Notes: generated from the letters alone by a model not told the origin. A DNA stretch of 64,000 nucleotides from DATHTS01 sp965219305 (GCA_965219305.1 OZ244725.1:2604001-2668000), one strand, 5' to 3'. Numbered from the stretch's first letter, positions 8,777 to 18,241 are shown. Translations and numbers: made by a program.

Positions 8777-9568
8777 ATGCCGCAAGACACAACATCAACC
8801 GCCGTTGACCGCGCGCTTTCGATCATCGAACTCGTCTCCGAAAGCAAAAAAGGAATGAGCAATGCCGATTTGAGCCGCCGTCTGAAAATTCCGAAAAGTT
8901 CGGCGAGCTACATTTTAAGAGTCTTGGAAAACCGCGATTATCTGCACCGCGACAAAAGCGGAAGATACCGTCTCGGCTTGAAGTTAATGAGTTTGACGGG
9001 CGACGCGCTGACGCATATGGATGTGCGCGAAATTGCAAAACCGGCGTTACAGGATTTTTTGCGAAAATCTAAACTTCCCGAAGCGCATCTGGCGATTTTA
9101 GATAACGGTCGCGCCGTCTATATCGAAAAGGTCGAAGGCGAAAAAAGTTTTATTAAAATGGACATCTGGATCGGTCATCGTCTGCCGATTCATACAACCG
9201 CGATCGGCAAAATTCTGGTTGCATTTATGTCGGAAGAAGAGATCATAAAAATTTTGCAGCTTCGCGGAATGGAGAGAAAAACTCGCAAATCTATCACGTC
9301 GGAGGACAAGTTTTTACGCGAAATAAGAAAAGTAAAAAAATTCGGCATTGCAATTGATAACGAGGAAAACGCTGACGGCGTGCGCTGTATCGCCGCGCCG
9401 ATTTTCGATGCCGCCGGAAATGTCACCGCCGCGCTCGGAACTTCAAGCACGATTTTGCATATTGATAAAACACAACTGCCGAAAATCGTCGAACTCGTCA
9501 AGAATTCCGCCAAAGAAGTTTCTGCTCAACTCGGGTTTGACCAAACAAAAATGACCGCCAAAGTTTGA
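8777..9568 (+). CDS. IclR-family transcriptional regulator
   Basis: N-terminal winged helix (STAVDRALSIIELV...LSRRLKIPKSSASYILRVLENRDYLHR) and C-terminal effector domain (IHTTAIGKILVA, CIAAPIFDAAGNVTAALG) are diagnostic. ATG 8777 preferred to the TTG at 8744. About 263 aa. Effector unknown; IclR proteins commonly bind small carboxylates and often regulate a divergent neighbour, which here would be the PhyH gene. Confidence 0.9.
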   Translation: MPQDTTSTAVDRALSIIELVSESKKGMSNADLSRRLKIPKSSASYILRVLENRDYLHRDKSGRYRLGLKLMSLTGDALTHMDVREIAKPALQDFLRKSKLPEAHLAILDNGRAVYIEKVEGEKSFIKMDIWIGHRLPIHTTAIGKILVAFMSEEEIIKILQLRGMERKTRKSITSEDKFLREIRKVKKFGIAIDNEENADGVRCIAAPIFDAAGNVTAALGTSSTILHIDKTQLPKIVELVKNSAKEVSAQLGFDQTKMTAKV

Positions 9569-9577
9569 CGGTCATTT
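9549..9577. terminator. hairpin at the IclR gene end
   Basis: AATGACCG (from 9549) pairs with CGGTCATT (to 9577) around a short loop; the stem spans the stop codon. It could act for both this gene and the convergent phasin-like gene, though the T-runs are short. Confidence 0.5.
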
Positions 9578-9603
9578 CATATGAATTAAAAACTGAAAGT
9601 TTA

Positions 9604-10212
9604 CTATTTCTCGTCATCCGACGCACCGCCGAAAAACGGCAATTGCGTCGCCAGATCGAGCCAGCGTTTTTGAACTTCGATGTAATTTCCGACCGCTTTC
9701 TGCGAAAAATCAGCAATTGCGGCGATTGGCGAAGAATCGTCCAAATTCAGATTTTCCTTCATCACTTTTACAAAATGCTCGTTTTGTTTTTCGGCAAAGT
9801 CGAGCCAAGACTCGTGCATTTTGACTAGCGACTGTGCGCCTTGACCGAGATTTTCCGGCATATTTTCGCCCGCCGTCGGTATTGACGCGCAGGATTTTAC
9901 AGCATTTAAAAGCTGTTCGCTCTGCGAAACAACGATTTCCGACCAACGTCTTTGGGCTTCGACAAAACCTTCAATTCCCTGTTTAACCCAATTGCCGAGC
10001 GCGTCCGTCGGTGCGGTCTGTCTGTATTCGATCAATTTTCCGATAGTTTCGAGCATCAAAGAATTTTGTTGCGACGCGATCTCAAACCACGTTTTTTGCG
10101 CTTCGGTCATTTGATTCAAAACGTCCTGCGCCCATTCCGCCGGCATTTCCGCCGTTTTTCGCGTTTGCGATGAATCCGTCTTTTTCGTCTGTTTCTTTTT
10201 TTGTTCAGCCAT
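9604..10212 (-). CDS. phasin-like, polyhydroxyalkanoate granule-associated protein
   Basis: 202 aa, almost entirely amphipathic helix, with repeated aromatic-rich segments (AQKTWFEIASQQNSLM, EAQRRWSEIVVSQSE, MHESWLDFAEKQNEHF, VQKRWLDLATQ) spaced about 40-50 residues. Lys/Thr-rich N-terminus. This resembles PhaE/phasin-like granule proteins. ATG 10212 chosen because the upstream extension is non-helical and spans the intergenic T-rich stretch. Next to a second phasin gene and phaR. Confidence 0.65.
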   Translation of the reverse strand: MAEQKKKQTKKTDSSQTRKTAEMPAEWAQDVLNQMTEAQKTWFEIASQQNSLMLETIGKLIEYRQTAPTDALGNWVKQGIEGFVEAQRRWSEIVVSQSEQLLNAVKSCASIPTAGENMPENLGQGAQSLVKMHESWLDFAEKQNEHFVKVMKENLNLDDSSPIAAIADFSQKAVGNYIEVQKRWLDLATQLPFFGGASDDEK

Positions 10213-10300
10213 TCGTCTATTTTTACACGTTGAATTTAAAAAAGAAAAGGAAGTTTGAAAAAATATTCTCCAAACTTCCCACGTCAATTTTTGGTTAAAA

Positions 10301-10681
10301 CTATTTAGCCGCTTGCTTGACTTGCGATGTCGCATTTTCGACGATTTCGACACTTGATTCGACGATGCCGTCCATTTGTCTTTTCGTCATATCGCCCGCC
10401 GCATTGATCATTTTTTCGCCGTTTGTCGAAAAGAATTTGATCCATTCACGGTTGATTCCAACCATCGTATTAAAGTATTTTCCGGCAACATTTAAACCCG
10501 CTTCTTGCGTTTCAAGTCCCAGTTTAACCGCATTTTGAAAATAATCATCAGACATTTCCGCCATTTTAACCGTTCCGTCCAAAACCGCATTCGCCGTTTT
10601 TTGCGAAAGATCAACCGCCGTGTTGATGCTGTCAATTGTTTGATCTGCTACTTTTTCACCTTTTTTTGTATTCGTTGCCAT
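10301..10681 (-). CDS. phasin family protein
   Basis: 126 aa helical protein (DQTIDSINTAVDLSQKTANAVLDG..., GKYFNTMVGINREWIKFF, ...SSVEIVENATSQVKQ) of the phasin pattern, coating polyhydroxyalkanoate granules. A strong AGGAG lies upstream of the ATG. Expressed divergently from phaR, the usual phasin repressor. Confidence 0.75.
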   Translation of the reverse strand: MATNTKKGEKVADQTIDSINTAVDLSQKTANAVLDGTVKMAEMSDDYFQNAVKLGLETQEAGLNVAGKYFNTMVGINREWIKFFSTNGEKMINAAGDMTKRQMDGIVESSVEIVENATSQVKQAAK

Positions 10682-11003
10682 TTTAATTTTTTCTCCTTTT
10701 TATTATCTTTGTTAAATTTCGTTTCGCCTGATTCGTTAAAATTCCGGCTCATTGAAATCAATGATAAAACTGTTCAGATTACTTGTCAACTGATAATTTC
10801 GCATTTGCGAGATAGAATCTATAAATTGTTACAAGCACACAGTATATTTTTATAAATATTTTTAATATTGTAATTTTACTACTTGATTTATTGACAAATA
10901 CTGGAAGATTTTTATTCGCAAAACCACATAACTCATCTCCAGCAAATTATTGAATTAAATTTCAATATATGATTTAATACTTTGCATTCGTTGAATTAGA
11001 TTT
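10682..11003. promoter_or_regulatory. divergent phasin-phaR intergenic region
   Basis: 322 nt, AT-rich, no coding potential. A TTGACA at 10891-10896 could be the -35 of a phaR promoter, but no good -10 follows. By analogy with other PHA systems PhaR would act here; I cannot point to a specific operator. Confidence 0.35.
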
Positions 11004-11498
11004 ATGCCGAAAAAAAAATCACCAAAAGAAGAAAATGACCAACTGATAATCAAACGTTACGGCAACCGCCGTCTATATAATACTGAGACAAAAAGCTATG
11101 TAAATTATCAAGATTTAATAAAAATCGCCCGCGCCGGAGTTAATTTTCAGGTAATAGATTCGACGACCAAAGAAGATATAACGAAGGAAGTTTTGATTCA
11201 ATTGATATTGGAAGAAGAGAAAAGCAACAATAATATTTTGCCGACCCCGTTTCTTTTTCAGATTTTGCGTTCAGACAGAGAATCGCTTCAGGATTTTTTC
11301 AAAAACCACTTAACCGCAAGTCTTTCCGCATATTTGAAAACAAAAGAAGAATTCGATAATCGCTTTAGAAGTATGCTCGAAATGGCTATTCCAACGGCGC
11401 AAAACTGGGAAAAACTATTTCCCGGCGCAGAATTAATGCGCGGTTTTATCGGCGGCGCGAAAAAAGATGATATTGAAACGGAAGAAGATGAAGAATAA
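11004..11498 (+). CDS. phaR: polyhydroxyalkanoate synthesis repressor PhaR
   Basis: N-terminal DNA-binding domain with the very conserved IKRYGNRRLYNTETKSYVN followed by the accumulation-regulator domain (LPTPFLFQILRSDRESLQDFFKNHL). 164 aa. Known members repress phasin genes and release DNA when they bind nascent PHA. The adjacent divergent phasin gene fits. No PHA synthase is present in the window. Confidence 0.92.
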   Translation: MPKKKSPKEENDQLIIKRYGNRRLYNTETKSYVNYQDLIKIARAGVNFQVIDSTTKEDITKEVLIQLILEEEKSNNNILPTPFLFQILRSDRESLQDFFKNHLTASLSAYLKTKEEFDNRFRSMLEMAIPTAQNWEKLFPGAELMRGFIGGAKKDDIETEEDEE

Positions 11499-11529
11499 TT
11501 TTGCCCGAGAGTAAACGCGAAAGAAGTTT

Positions 11530-11598
11530 GCCCGCGAATTCACGAATTTACACGAATAAATATTTTAATTTTTTTAATATTCGTTTGATTCGTGGGCA
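11530..11598. repeat. intergenic inverted repeat (GCCCGCGAATTCACGAAT arms)
   Basis: GCCCGCGAATTCACGAAT at the left and ATTCGTTTGATTCGTGGGC at the right are near reverse complements with an A/T-rich core. Sits between convergent phaR and the lipase gene and could end both transcripts. Confidence 0.7.
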
Positions 11599-11604
11599 AA
11601 AAAA

Positions 11605-12366
11605 TTAATTTCCTTGCTTGTTCGCCAAACGTTTTCCGATGATTTTATAAACTTGCGGATTGAAAACCAGTCCGATATGCGTTCCCGAAACTTCAAAATC
11701 GTTGTCGCAATTTCCATCTAAACAGGCTTCCCAATCAACAATTCCGTCAGTTTTTGTGTGAATTGCCGTATGCTGAACTTCTTCGGGAAATTTTGAAGTC
11801 CACGCTTTGATTGTTTCGCAATTGCAAAATCCGGTGTAGCACTCCGGTTTGTCGGCAGGATTATCGCGCACGATTCGTTTCCTAACTTGTTTTCCCATTT
11901 CTAAAACCCACGGATGCGATTTAACTCCGCGAAACGGCGAACCGAGCGTAATGACCGAAGCGACGCTTTCCGGCTTTTGTGTCGCCGCCGAACGGGACAA
12001 GATTCCGCCCAAACTGTGACCGATCAGATGAACGGGTTTTCCGGTTTTATCGTTCGCGCGTTCAACTGTTTCGAGAAGACGCTTTCCCAATTTATCCAAA
12101 CAGTTAGCGTTCCAACCGATGTTCGATTTGTAAGGTTTATAACCGACACGCCACAGCCAAAAATAAAGCTCAGCCATATAATAATCCGTGCCGAGAAATC
12201 CCGGAACGAGAATCACCGCCGAACCGTCGCCGCGCGGAACGCCGAAACCGTAGTACAAAGGCGACGCACGCAGCGACAGCCAATCAATTCCCATTAATGC
12301 TTCACGCAAAATCGGGCGATTAACGCTTTTGTTTTCGCGGCTTATATAATTTTTCGTTTCGATCAT
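11605..12366 (-). CDS. alpha/beta hydrolase, triacylglycerol-lipase-like
   Basis: 253 aa. Oxyanion-hole region VILVPGFLGTDYYM, nucleophile elbow VHLIGHSLGG, probable acid TKTDGIVDW and histidine SGTHIGLV complete a Ser-Asp-His triad. Two close cysteines (CYTGFCNC) are unusual. No signal peptide, so probably cytosolic. Its stop-start distance to the WS/DGAT gene upstream is 13 nt, which suggests a shared transcript for neutral-lipid turnover. Confidence 0.8.
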   Translation of the reverse strand: MIETKNYISRENKSVNRPILREALMGIDWLSLRASPLYYGFGVPRGDGSAVILVPGFLGTDYYMAELYFWLWRVGYKPYKSNIGWNANCLDKLGKRLLETVERANDKTGKPVHLIGHSLGGILSRSAATQKPESVASVITLGSPFRGVKSHPWVLEMGKQVRKRIVRDNPADKPECYTGFCNCETIKAWTSKFPEEVQHTAIHTKTDGIVDWEACLDGNCDNDFEVSGTHIGLVFNPQVYKIIGKRLANKQGN

Positions 12367-12379
12367 AATTTATTGTAAC

Positions 12380-14125
12380 TTATTTGCCGCTTTTTGCAAT
12401 TGATTTTTTGTCGTTTCTCGCATCTGCGTCATTTTTAACATTCGCTGTTTTTGATGCTTTTGCAGTAGTATCATTTGTCTTTTTAATTGCAGAAGTTTTT
12501 GAAGTTGTTGCTGTTTTCGGTTTTGCGGGCTGTCGTTTCGTTACATTTGTAGGTTTTTTGGCAGTTTTCGGTTTTGCGGTCGGCGCAGTTTTCTTCGTCG
12601 TAATTTTCTTCGTTGCAGTTTCAGTTTTAGCAACTGTTTCCGCAGAAGTGTTGGTTTTCGTTTTTCTGATTCTGACGGGTTTTGTTTTCGTCTTTATGTT
12701 CGTTTCCGCTTCGCTCGGTTTTAGATTTGCTGCTTCCAAAACTTCTTTGTACGCTTCATTCAAGAAATCGCGCAAAACTTCAACGTCAGGCATCGCTAAT
12801 TTGTCGGCGGTTAAACCGATGGTCATTTTTTGATCGTAAGTCAAAATCGCGCAACTACATCCGACAGCGAAACCGGTTGGGACATACGGCAGATATTCGA
12901 GCATTCGTTTGCCCATCGTGTAAAGCGGAATCTGCGGACCGGGAACATTCGTCGCCACCATATTGACGGCGGGCATCGGCATCGAAGCGAACGCTCCGAC
13001 GAGTGCCTGAACGGGCGCAGGCAAAATTCCCATCAGCGCGGAAAAAAGATTCACGCCCTCGGAAACTTTTCCTTCCTTCATCGTCGCTGTCATCTGATGA
13101 ATGTATCGAAAACGCTCGACCGGATCGTCAATGTCGAGCGGAATTTCAACCGGTAAAATCGAGACGAGATTGCCGAGCGTGTTACGCTGTTCGCTTTGTC
13201 GCAAACTGACCGGAACCATAAAACGCGCCTTGCGGTTTTCCGTCGGCTGACCGTGAAGTTTGACATATTTTGAAACCGCGCTCGAAAGAACCGTCAAAGC
13301 GACATCGTTGACCGTTCCGTCCAAAGCGGCACGAATTGCGCGGACTTCGGCGAACGGAAAACCCGCCCACGCGAGAGATTTTTCGCCCGACAATTGCCCG
13401 TTAAATGGCAAATTCGTCGCCGGAGTCGCCATCGAAGGAATTTGCCCGCCCATATTCTGCATCGCTTCGCGCGAATCGCCTTTTACAAACGATTCGGACA
13501 GATTCAAAAGTCCGTTTTGAAATTCCATCCAGCGGTTCATTCCTTCTTCCATTCCGCCGATCAGAGAATCGAAAAACTGTCTGGTCGGATCAAGTTTCGG
13601 CGCAGGTTCAGGTATCGTTTTTTTCGGCGGCAAAGGCTTGATTTCAGGCGAAATATCGAGAATCACCTTCATAATATCAATGCCGGAAATTCCGTCAATC
13701 ATACAATGATGAACCCGCGCAACCATCGCCGATTTGCCGTCTTTCAAACCGTAAACCCAGAAGATATCCCACAAAGGTTTATCACGATCCATCATCGGCG
13801 TGAACAATTTATTCGACAATTTGATGAGTTCTTTTTCGCCGCCGGGCGCGTCAATTTGCAATTTGAAAACGTGTTTGCGAACTTCAAAATTCGGATCGAA
13901 TTCCCACGTCGGATGACTGAAATTAAACGGATCAGGTTTGACGACCTGTTGATAACGCGGAATAAACTGAATTTTCGCGTCCATCATCTCGACAAAACCC
14001 TCGAAATCAACTTCGCCCTCGAAAATATGCACGCTTCCGATGTGCATCGGCGATTCCTTTTTCTCGAAATAGAGAAAACTCGAATCCATTGTTGTTAAAC
14101 GTCGGTTCAAATCTTTGATTGCCAT
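12380..14125 (-). CDS. wax ester synthase/diacylglycerol acyltransferase with Lys-rich tail
   Basis: Makes wax esters or triacylglycerols from acyl-CoA. The catalytic HHxxxDG motif is HHCMIDG (residues 139-145); TNVPGP, KFVPVS-like FMVPVSLR and the C-terminal YDQKMTIGLTAD segment are also family features. The enzyme proper ends near residue 460. The last about 118 residues are a low-complexity Lys/Thr/Ala/Pro tail (TAKPKTAKKP-type units) like histone H1 or the DNA-binding tails of PhaF-type proteins; WS/DGAT enzymes usually end without it. Followed by the lipase gene. Confidence 0.92.
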   Translation of the reverse strand: MAIKDLNRRLTTMDSSFLYFEKKESPMHIGSVHIFEGEVDFEGFVEMMDAKIQFIPRYQQVVKPDPFNFSHPTWEFDPNFEVRKHVFKLQIDAPGGEKELIKLSNKLFTPMMDRDKPLWDIFWVYGLKDGKSAMVARVHHCMIDGISGIDIMKVILDISPEIKPLPPKKTIPEPAPKLDPTRQFFDSLIGGMEEGMNRWMEFQNGLLNLSESFVKGDSREAMQNMGGQIPSMATPATNLPFNGQLSGEKSLAWAGFPFAEVRAIRAALDGTVNDVALTVLSSAVSKYVKLHGQPTENRKARFMVPVSLRQSEQRNTLGNLVSILPVEIPLDIDDPVERFRYIHQMTATMKEGKVSEGVNLFSALMGILPAPVQALVGAFASMPMPAVNMVATNVPGPQIPLYTMGKRMLEYLPYVPTGFAVGCSCAILTYDQKMTIGLTADKLAMPDVEVLRDFLNEAYKEVLEAANLKPSEAETNIKTKTKPVRIRKTKTNTSAETVAKTETATKKITTKKTAPTAKPKTAKKPTNVTKRQPAKPKTATTSKTSAIKKTNDTTAKASKTANVKNDADARNDKKSIAKSGK

Positions 14126-14135
14126 AATTTTTTAT

Positions 14136-14335
14136 TGCCCGCAGAATGCGCGAAAATGCGCGGAATTTTAAAGAATATTTGCCCGCGAATTACGCGAATT
14201 TTCACGAATAAATTTATGATACTTAAGTCTTAAAAAATTAGTGTTCATTCGCGTAATTCGCGGGCAACAATTTATTTTCCGTTTTTCATTTCAAAATTCT
14301 TCCGCGTCCTTCCGCGCATTCTGCGGGCAAAATCT
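14136..14335. repeat. nested intergenic inverted repeats
   Basis: Outer arms TTGCCCGCAGAATGCGCG (about 14137) and CGCGCATTCTGCGGGCAA (to about 14332) enclose an inner pair GCCCGCGAATTACGCGAA (14181) and TTCGCGTAATTCGCGGGC (to 14265). Two members of the same repeat family appear to be nested. It separates the acyltransferase and P450 genes. Confidence 0.75.
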
Positions 14336-14339
14336 TTTC

Positions 14340-17300
14340 TTAACTCGAAGCCCAAACATCAATTAAATAACGACCGTTCGCCGTCAATTCGTCGAGCCAT
14401 TTTTCGGCTTGTTCGGTGCTTGCGCCTGTTTTTTCGCTGTAAATCGCGCCGATTGTCAGGCGCACGTCGGGAGCCATTCGGCTTGCGTCGCCGCAGACGT
14501 AGATTGCCGCGCCGTTCTCTAAAAATTGCCAGACTTGATCGTGGTTTGTGTAAATTTCGTTCTGCACATAACATTTCGCTTGCCCGTCGAGACGCGAAAA
14601 TGCGGTTGAAATTTTGACGACGTTTTCGTTCTCGAATTCGCGCAGTTCGTCTTCGTAAATAAAATCCTGTTCGGGATGTCGGCAGCCGAAAAACAGCAAC
14701 GCTTCGCCGATCTCAACTCCGGATTTTTTTAAGGAAAGACGTTCCTGCAAAAATCCGCGAAACGGCGCGATTCCGGTTCCGGGACCGATCATAATTATCG
14801 GCGTTTTCGGATTTTCCGGCAGACGAAAAACTGATTTCGTATCTTTGATAAAAGCGTAAACCGTGCTTTCATCTTCCTGTCTTTTCAGATAGTTAGAGCA
14901 AACGCCTTTGAAAATTTCGCCGCCCGAACGCGCACTTTCTTCGACGACGGCAACCGTGAGGCTGCAACGATTTTTTTCTGCCAACGGCGACGAAGAAATC
15001 GAATAATAACGCGGACGAAGCGGCGCGAGCATTTCCAAAAAAAGCTCGAACGGCAGTTCGCACGCCGGAAATTCTTCGAGCAGATCGAGAACCGATTTTC
15101 GTTTCGACAAAATCTCTTCTCGGTAACGCGCCTCGCTCATCGGATCCTCGCCCGACCACGCAAGCATCTGGATTTTATGCGGCGGACATTCGGTAAATTC
15201 GGCGAGCGTCTTGATTTCGGTACGCGTCGCAACTTCCTGCAATTCGACGTAATCGCGCAAAATCCGGCGTAGAGAAATCGTCTCGTCCGTCGGCAGAAAA
15301 GTCTTGCGTTTCCCGTTTTTTCGCAGACGAATAAACGCATCGTCTTCAAAACCGAAACGCGCCGTCACACGATTTATCAGCTCGTCACCGTTGTGCGGCA
15401 CGACGGCGATGTGATCGCCCGCCGCGTAAGTTTCGCCTTCGGGCAGTGCAAGTTCGATGTGCCGCGTCGAACGCTCCGACGCCTCTTTGTGCAGTTCGCG
15501 GTTTTCCAAAACGTGAAAAGGCTTTGCATTTAGCGAATTAACGAACGGACTTTGCTGACCGCCTTTGACGATTTCGAGATTGAAAAGCTGACGCTGACTT
15601 TCATTTGAATCGAACGTCAAATTCAACTCTTTGGCGACTTCCGTCCGCAAAGGCAGATACCAATTTTGAAATTGCCCTTCAAAATCATCACGCGCGTCGC
15701 CTTCGCCAAGTTCGTAAAGTCGCTTCGCGCCGAGTTCCGACAAACGCTTGTCAATAAATCGCGGAATCGCCTGAAAAGTCGAAGCCCAATCACGGTTTCC
15801 GCAGCCGAAAACAGCGTAAGTCACGCCTTTAAGAATGTCCGTCGGCAGTGTTTCATCTTTCAGCCATTCGCAAAATTCGGCGGCATTGTCCGGCGGCAGA
15901 CCGTTATACGAAGCCGACGAAATAAACAACAAACCTTCCTTCGGCAGACGATTTTTGAAATCATCGAGCGGCGCGACTTTTACATTAAAACCGTTTTCCT
16001 CGGCATCGGCGGCAATCCGTCGCGCAATTTCCTCCGCCGTTCCCATATTCGAACCGTAAAGCGCAAGCAAAGGCGTTTCGTGCGTTGTATTTTCAAGCGT
16101 TTTAACCGAAACTTCACGCGATTTTTCCGCATCTGCCAACTCGTAATTCGTAATTCGTGATTCGTGATTGTCCCGTGCTCGAACCTTTATTCGCAGATTT
16201 TCCGGTTTCAGTGTCAGCGTTTCCTTGATTTTAAGTTCGTAATTTTTATGGTCAACGAGTTTGAATCTCTGCAAGATCATCCCGATAACGAGCGCGGCTT
16301 CCTGCATCGCAAATTGCCGACCGATGCAGGCGCGTTGACCGTTGCCAAACGGTTTGTAAGCGTTCGGCGGCAGCGCGGCTTCGCGTTCGGGCGTAAAATT
16401 ATCGGGATTAAAAACTTCCGCATTTTCGCCCCAAACTTCAGGGTCGCGGTGCAGCATCGGCAGCAAAACATTTATCTGATGATGCCGTTTTATCTTGTAT
16501 TTTCCGCCGACAATTTCGTCTTGGAACGGAACGAGCGCGAACGCCGGCGCAGTCGGATAAAGGCGCAGAGTTTCCTTCAAAATCTGCGTGATATATTTCA
16601 GATTATTGACTTGTTCATAAGTTGGCTTGACCAACAAATCATTGCCGAAAACGCGGTCAACTTCTTCGTAAGCGCGTGCTAAAATGTCGGGATTTTTGAG
16701 CAGTTCGTAGATCACGAACGACAGTAAACCGCTCGTCGTTTCGTGTCCGGCGATCAAAAACGTGATTACTTGATAACGAATGTTCAGATCGTCCAGACGC
16801 TCGCCCGTTTTTTTATCAACTCCGGCGATCATATAACTCAAAAGATCGGTCTTTTCGCCCAAATCTTCACCGCTCGCGCGTCGGTCTTTGATGATTCGGT
16901 CAACGATGCTGTTCATCGTATCAACGTCGGTTTGAAAATTTTTCGCGCGTTTTTTCTGGACGATTTTTTCGCCTGGAACATCGCGCAACTCGTCCATCGA
17001 AGTCCCGAGCGCGTTCGACATCGCGCCGACAAACGGATGATCGGCTTCTGTGTAAAACGAATTAAAGCGATAACCGAAACCGCACAAACCGATGGTGTCA
17101 ACCGTCAGATTCGTCATATCGCGCACGACATCAATGTCTTCGTCCGCGTTCAGACGCTCCCATTTCAAAACGAGCTGTTCGGCAATGTCGAGCATCATCG
17201 GATGATAACCGCGCATCGCCCGCGCACTGAAATTCGGCAATAAAATATTGTGCGCCTTCGACCAATTCGGCTCCTGAGTTTTCGAAGTAAAAAGCCCGTC

Positions 17301-17588
17301 GCCGGAAAATCTGCGAACCAGCGACAACGCGCCGCGAATCGTCTTATCAAACCGCGTTTCGTCGGAAAGCTCGTTGACATATTTCTGCCCGGAAACGATC
17401 ACGACGACCCGACTGCGAAACGTCATCCGATAGATCGGACCATATTCACGCGCCAATGCAACCATATCCTGCACCGGAGTTTCTGCGCTCAAATCAAGCA
17501 TATTGCCAAGCAAAAACGTCTCCGGCGGCTGCGGAATCAACTCGTAGCCGTTCGATTTTTCTACTGATTTTTTTGTTTTATCAGACAT
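14340..17588 (-). CDS. self-sufficient cytochrome P450/NADPH-P450 reductase (CYP102 type)
   Basis: 1082 aa fusion of a heme domain and a CPR-like reductase; the family hydroxylates fatty acids near the omega end. Heme domain: AGHETTS (residues 280-286), ExxR at 339-342, FGNGQRACIG with Cys421 as heme ligand. Reductase: FMN domain from LYGSNMGTAEE (510 on), FAD motif RPRYYSISSS, NADPH motif GPGTGIAPFRGF and C-terminal YVCGDASRM. The linker (about 466-505) includes HESRITNYE, encoded by a 7-nt tandem repeat. Soluble, no membrane anchor. Neighbouring thioesterase, acyltransferase and lipase genes fit fatty-acid work. Confidence 0.96.
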   Translation of the reverse strand: MSDKTKKSVEKSNGYELIPQPPETFLLGNMLDLSAETPVQDMVALAREYGPIYRMTFRSRVVVIVSGQKYVNELSDETRFDKTIRGALSLVRRFSGDGLFTSKTQEPNWSKAHNILLPNFSARAMRGYHPMMLDIAEQLVLKWERLNADEDIDVVRDMTNLTVDTIGLCGFGYRFNSFYTEADHPFVGAMSNALGTSMDELRDVPGEKIVQKKRAKNFQTDVDTMNSIVDRIIKDRRASGEDLGEKTDLLSYMIAGVDKKTGERLDDLNIRYQVITFLIAGHETTSGLLSFVIYELLKNPDILARAYEEVDRVFGNDLLVKPTYEQVNNLKYITQILKETLRLYPTAPAFALVPFQDEIVGGKYKIKRHHQINVLLPMLHRDPEVWGENAEVFNPDNFTPEREAALPPNAYKPFGNGQRACIGRQFAMQEAALVIGMILQRFKLVDHKNYELKIKETLTLKPENLRIKVRARDNHESRITNYELADAEKSREVSVKTLENTTHETPLLALYGSNMGTAEEIARRIAADAEENGFNVKVAPLDDFKNRLPKEGLLFISSASYNGLPPDNAAEFCEWLKDETLPTDILKGVTYAVFGCGNRDWASTFQAIPRFIDKRLSELGAKRLYELGEGDARDDFEGQFQNWYLPLRTEVAKELNLTFDSNESQRQLFNLEIVKGGQQSPFVNSLNAKPFHVLENRELHKEASERSTRHIELALPEGETYAAGDHIAVVPHNGDELINRVTARFGFEDDAFIRLRKNGKRKTFLPTDETISLRRILRDYVELQEVATRTEIKTLAEFTECPPHKIQMLAWSGEDPMSEARYREEILSKRKSVLDLLEEFPACELPFELFLEMLAPLRPRYYSISSSPLAEKNRCSLTVAVVEESARSGGEIFKGVCSNYLKRQEDESTVYAFIKDTKSVFRLPENPKTPIIMIGPGTGIAPFRGFLQERLSLKKSGVEIGEALLFFGCRHPEQDFIYEDELREFENENVVKISTAFSRLDGQAKCYVQNEIYTNHDQVWQFLENGAAIYVCGDASRMAPDVRLTIGAIYSEKTGASTEQAEKWLDELTANGRYLIDVWASS
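16141..16168. repeat. heptanucleotide repeat inside the P450-reductase linker
   Basis: Four units TCGTAAT TCGTAAT TCGTGAT TCGTGAT lie in frame inside the fusion gene and encode part of NHESRITNYEL on the opposite strand. The same period-7 style is otherwise intergenic in this window. Confidence 0.8.
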
Positions 17589-17593
17589 TTTTT

Positions 17594-17674
17594 GTTAGTG
17601 GATAGTTGATAATGGATAGTGAATAATTAAAGAAAAATTTTTAGCCCACTATCCATTATCAACTATCCACTAAT
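17594..17674. repeat. heptanucleotide-phased inverted repeat
   Basis: GATAGTT GATAATG GATAGTG units (17601-17621) face CACTATC CATTATC AACTATC units (17647-17667), forming a long hairpin between the P450 and acetyltransferase genes. Confidence 0.75.
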
Positions 17675-18241
17675 TTATATCGTCAATCCCGTAACATCAT
17701 AAGACATCACAATTAAATCGTGCGTCCGGTTTTGTCGATCAATCACATAATCGGCGAGCAACGCTTCCGCCGTAAAACCCAAACGCTCGAAAACCTGACG
17801 CGCACCTTTTTGTTCCGCCGCCATCCGCGCCACGACTTTTTGGACATTTTTATTCTGCGCCGCCGCATTTATTTCCGACGCAAGAACATTTCCCAAACCT
17901 TTTCCGCGAAATTCCGGGCTGATTAATAACTGAATTTCGCCCAAGTGCCGCGTCCACGTCAGCGCGTTGATTATCAGCGTTCCGTGTCCGACGATCTTAC
18001 CGTTCGCTTCGGCTAAAACCGTCACCGTTCGTCCCGCTTCGACCTCGCGCACCCACGCGTCAACCGCTTCTTTGTCGGTAATATCAACCGCCAGAAAAAG
18101 CAGATCGTCCGCCGGCAGACTTCGCGCAAATTCATACATCGCATCACCGTCGCGTCCGGTCATCATTCGAAGCGTAACTTCGGTGTCGCCAAGTTTCGTT
18201 TTCCAGGGATAGTTTCTTTTTGAAACAGATGTGTTCGGCAT
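17675..18241 (-). CDS. GNAT-family N-acetyltransferase
   Basis: 188 aa. Acetyl-CoA-binding motif A is visible as IQLLISPEFRGKGLGNVLASEI; the following GARQVFERLGF is motif B. GGAGAA upstream of ATG 18241 is a good ribosome binding site. Substrate unknown. Upstream, ACCGTTCGGT at about 18280 may be an operator half-palindrome. Confidence 0.8.
   Translation of the reverse strand: MPNTSVSKRNYPWKTKLGDTEVTLRMMTGRDGDAMYEFARSLPADDLLFLAVDITDKEAVDAWVREVEAGRTVTVLAEANGKIVGHGTLIINALTWTRHLGEIQLLISPEFRGKGLGNVLASEINAAAQNKNVQKVVARMAAEQKGARQVFERLGFTAEALLADYVIDRQNRTHDLIVMSYDVTGLTI

Noticed and set aside
12384..12833. Plus-strand 149-codon hydrophobic frame opposite the WS/DGAT tail
   Set aside because: Antisense shadow of the Lys-rich tail; hydrophobicity is a by-product of AAA/AAG codons read in reverse.
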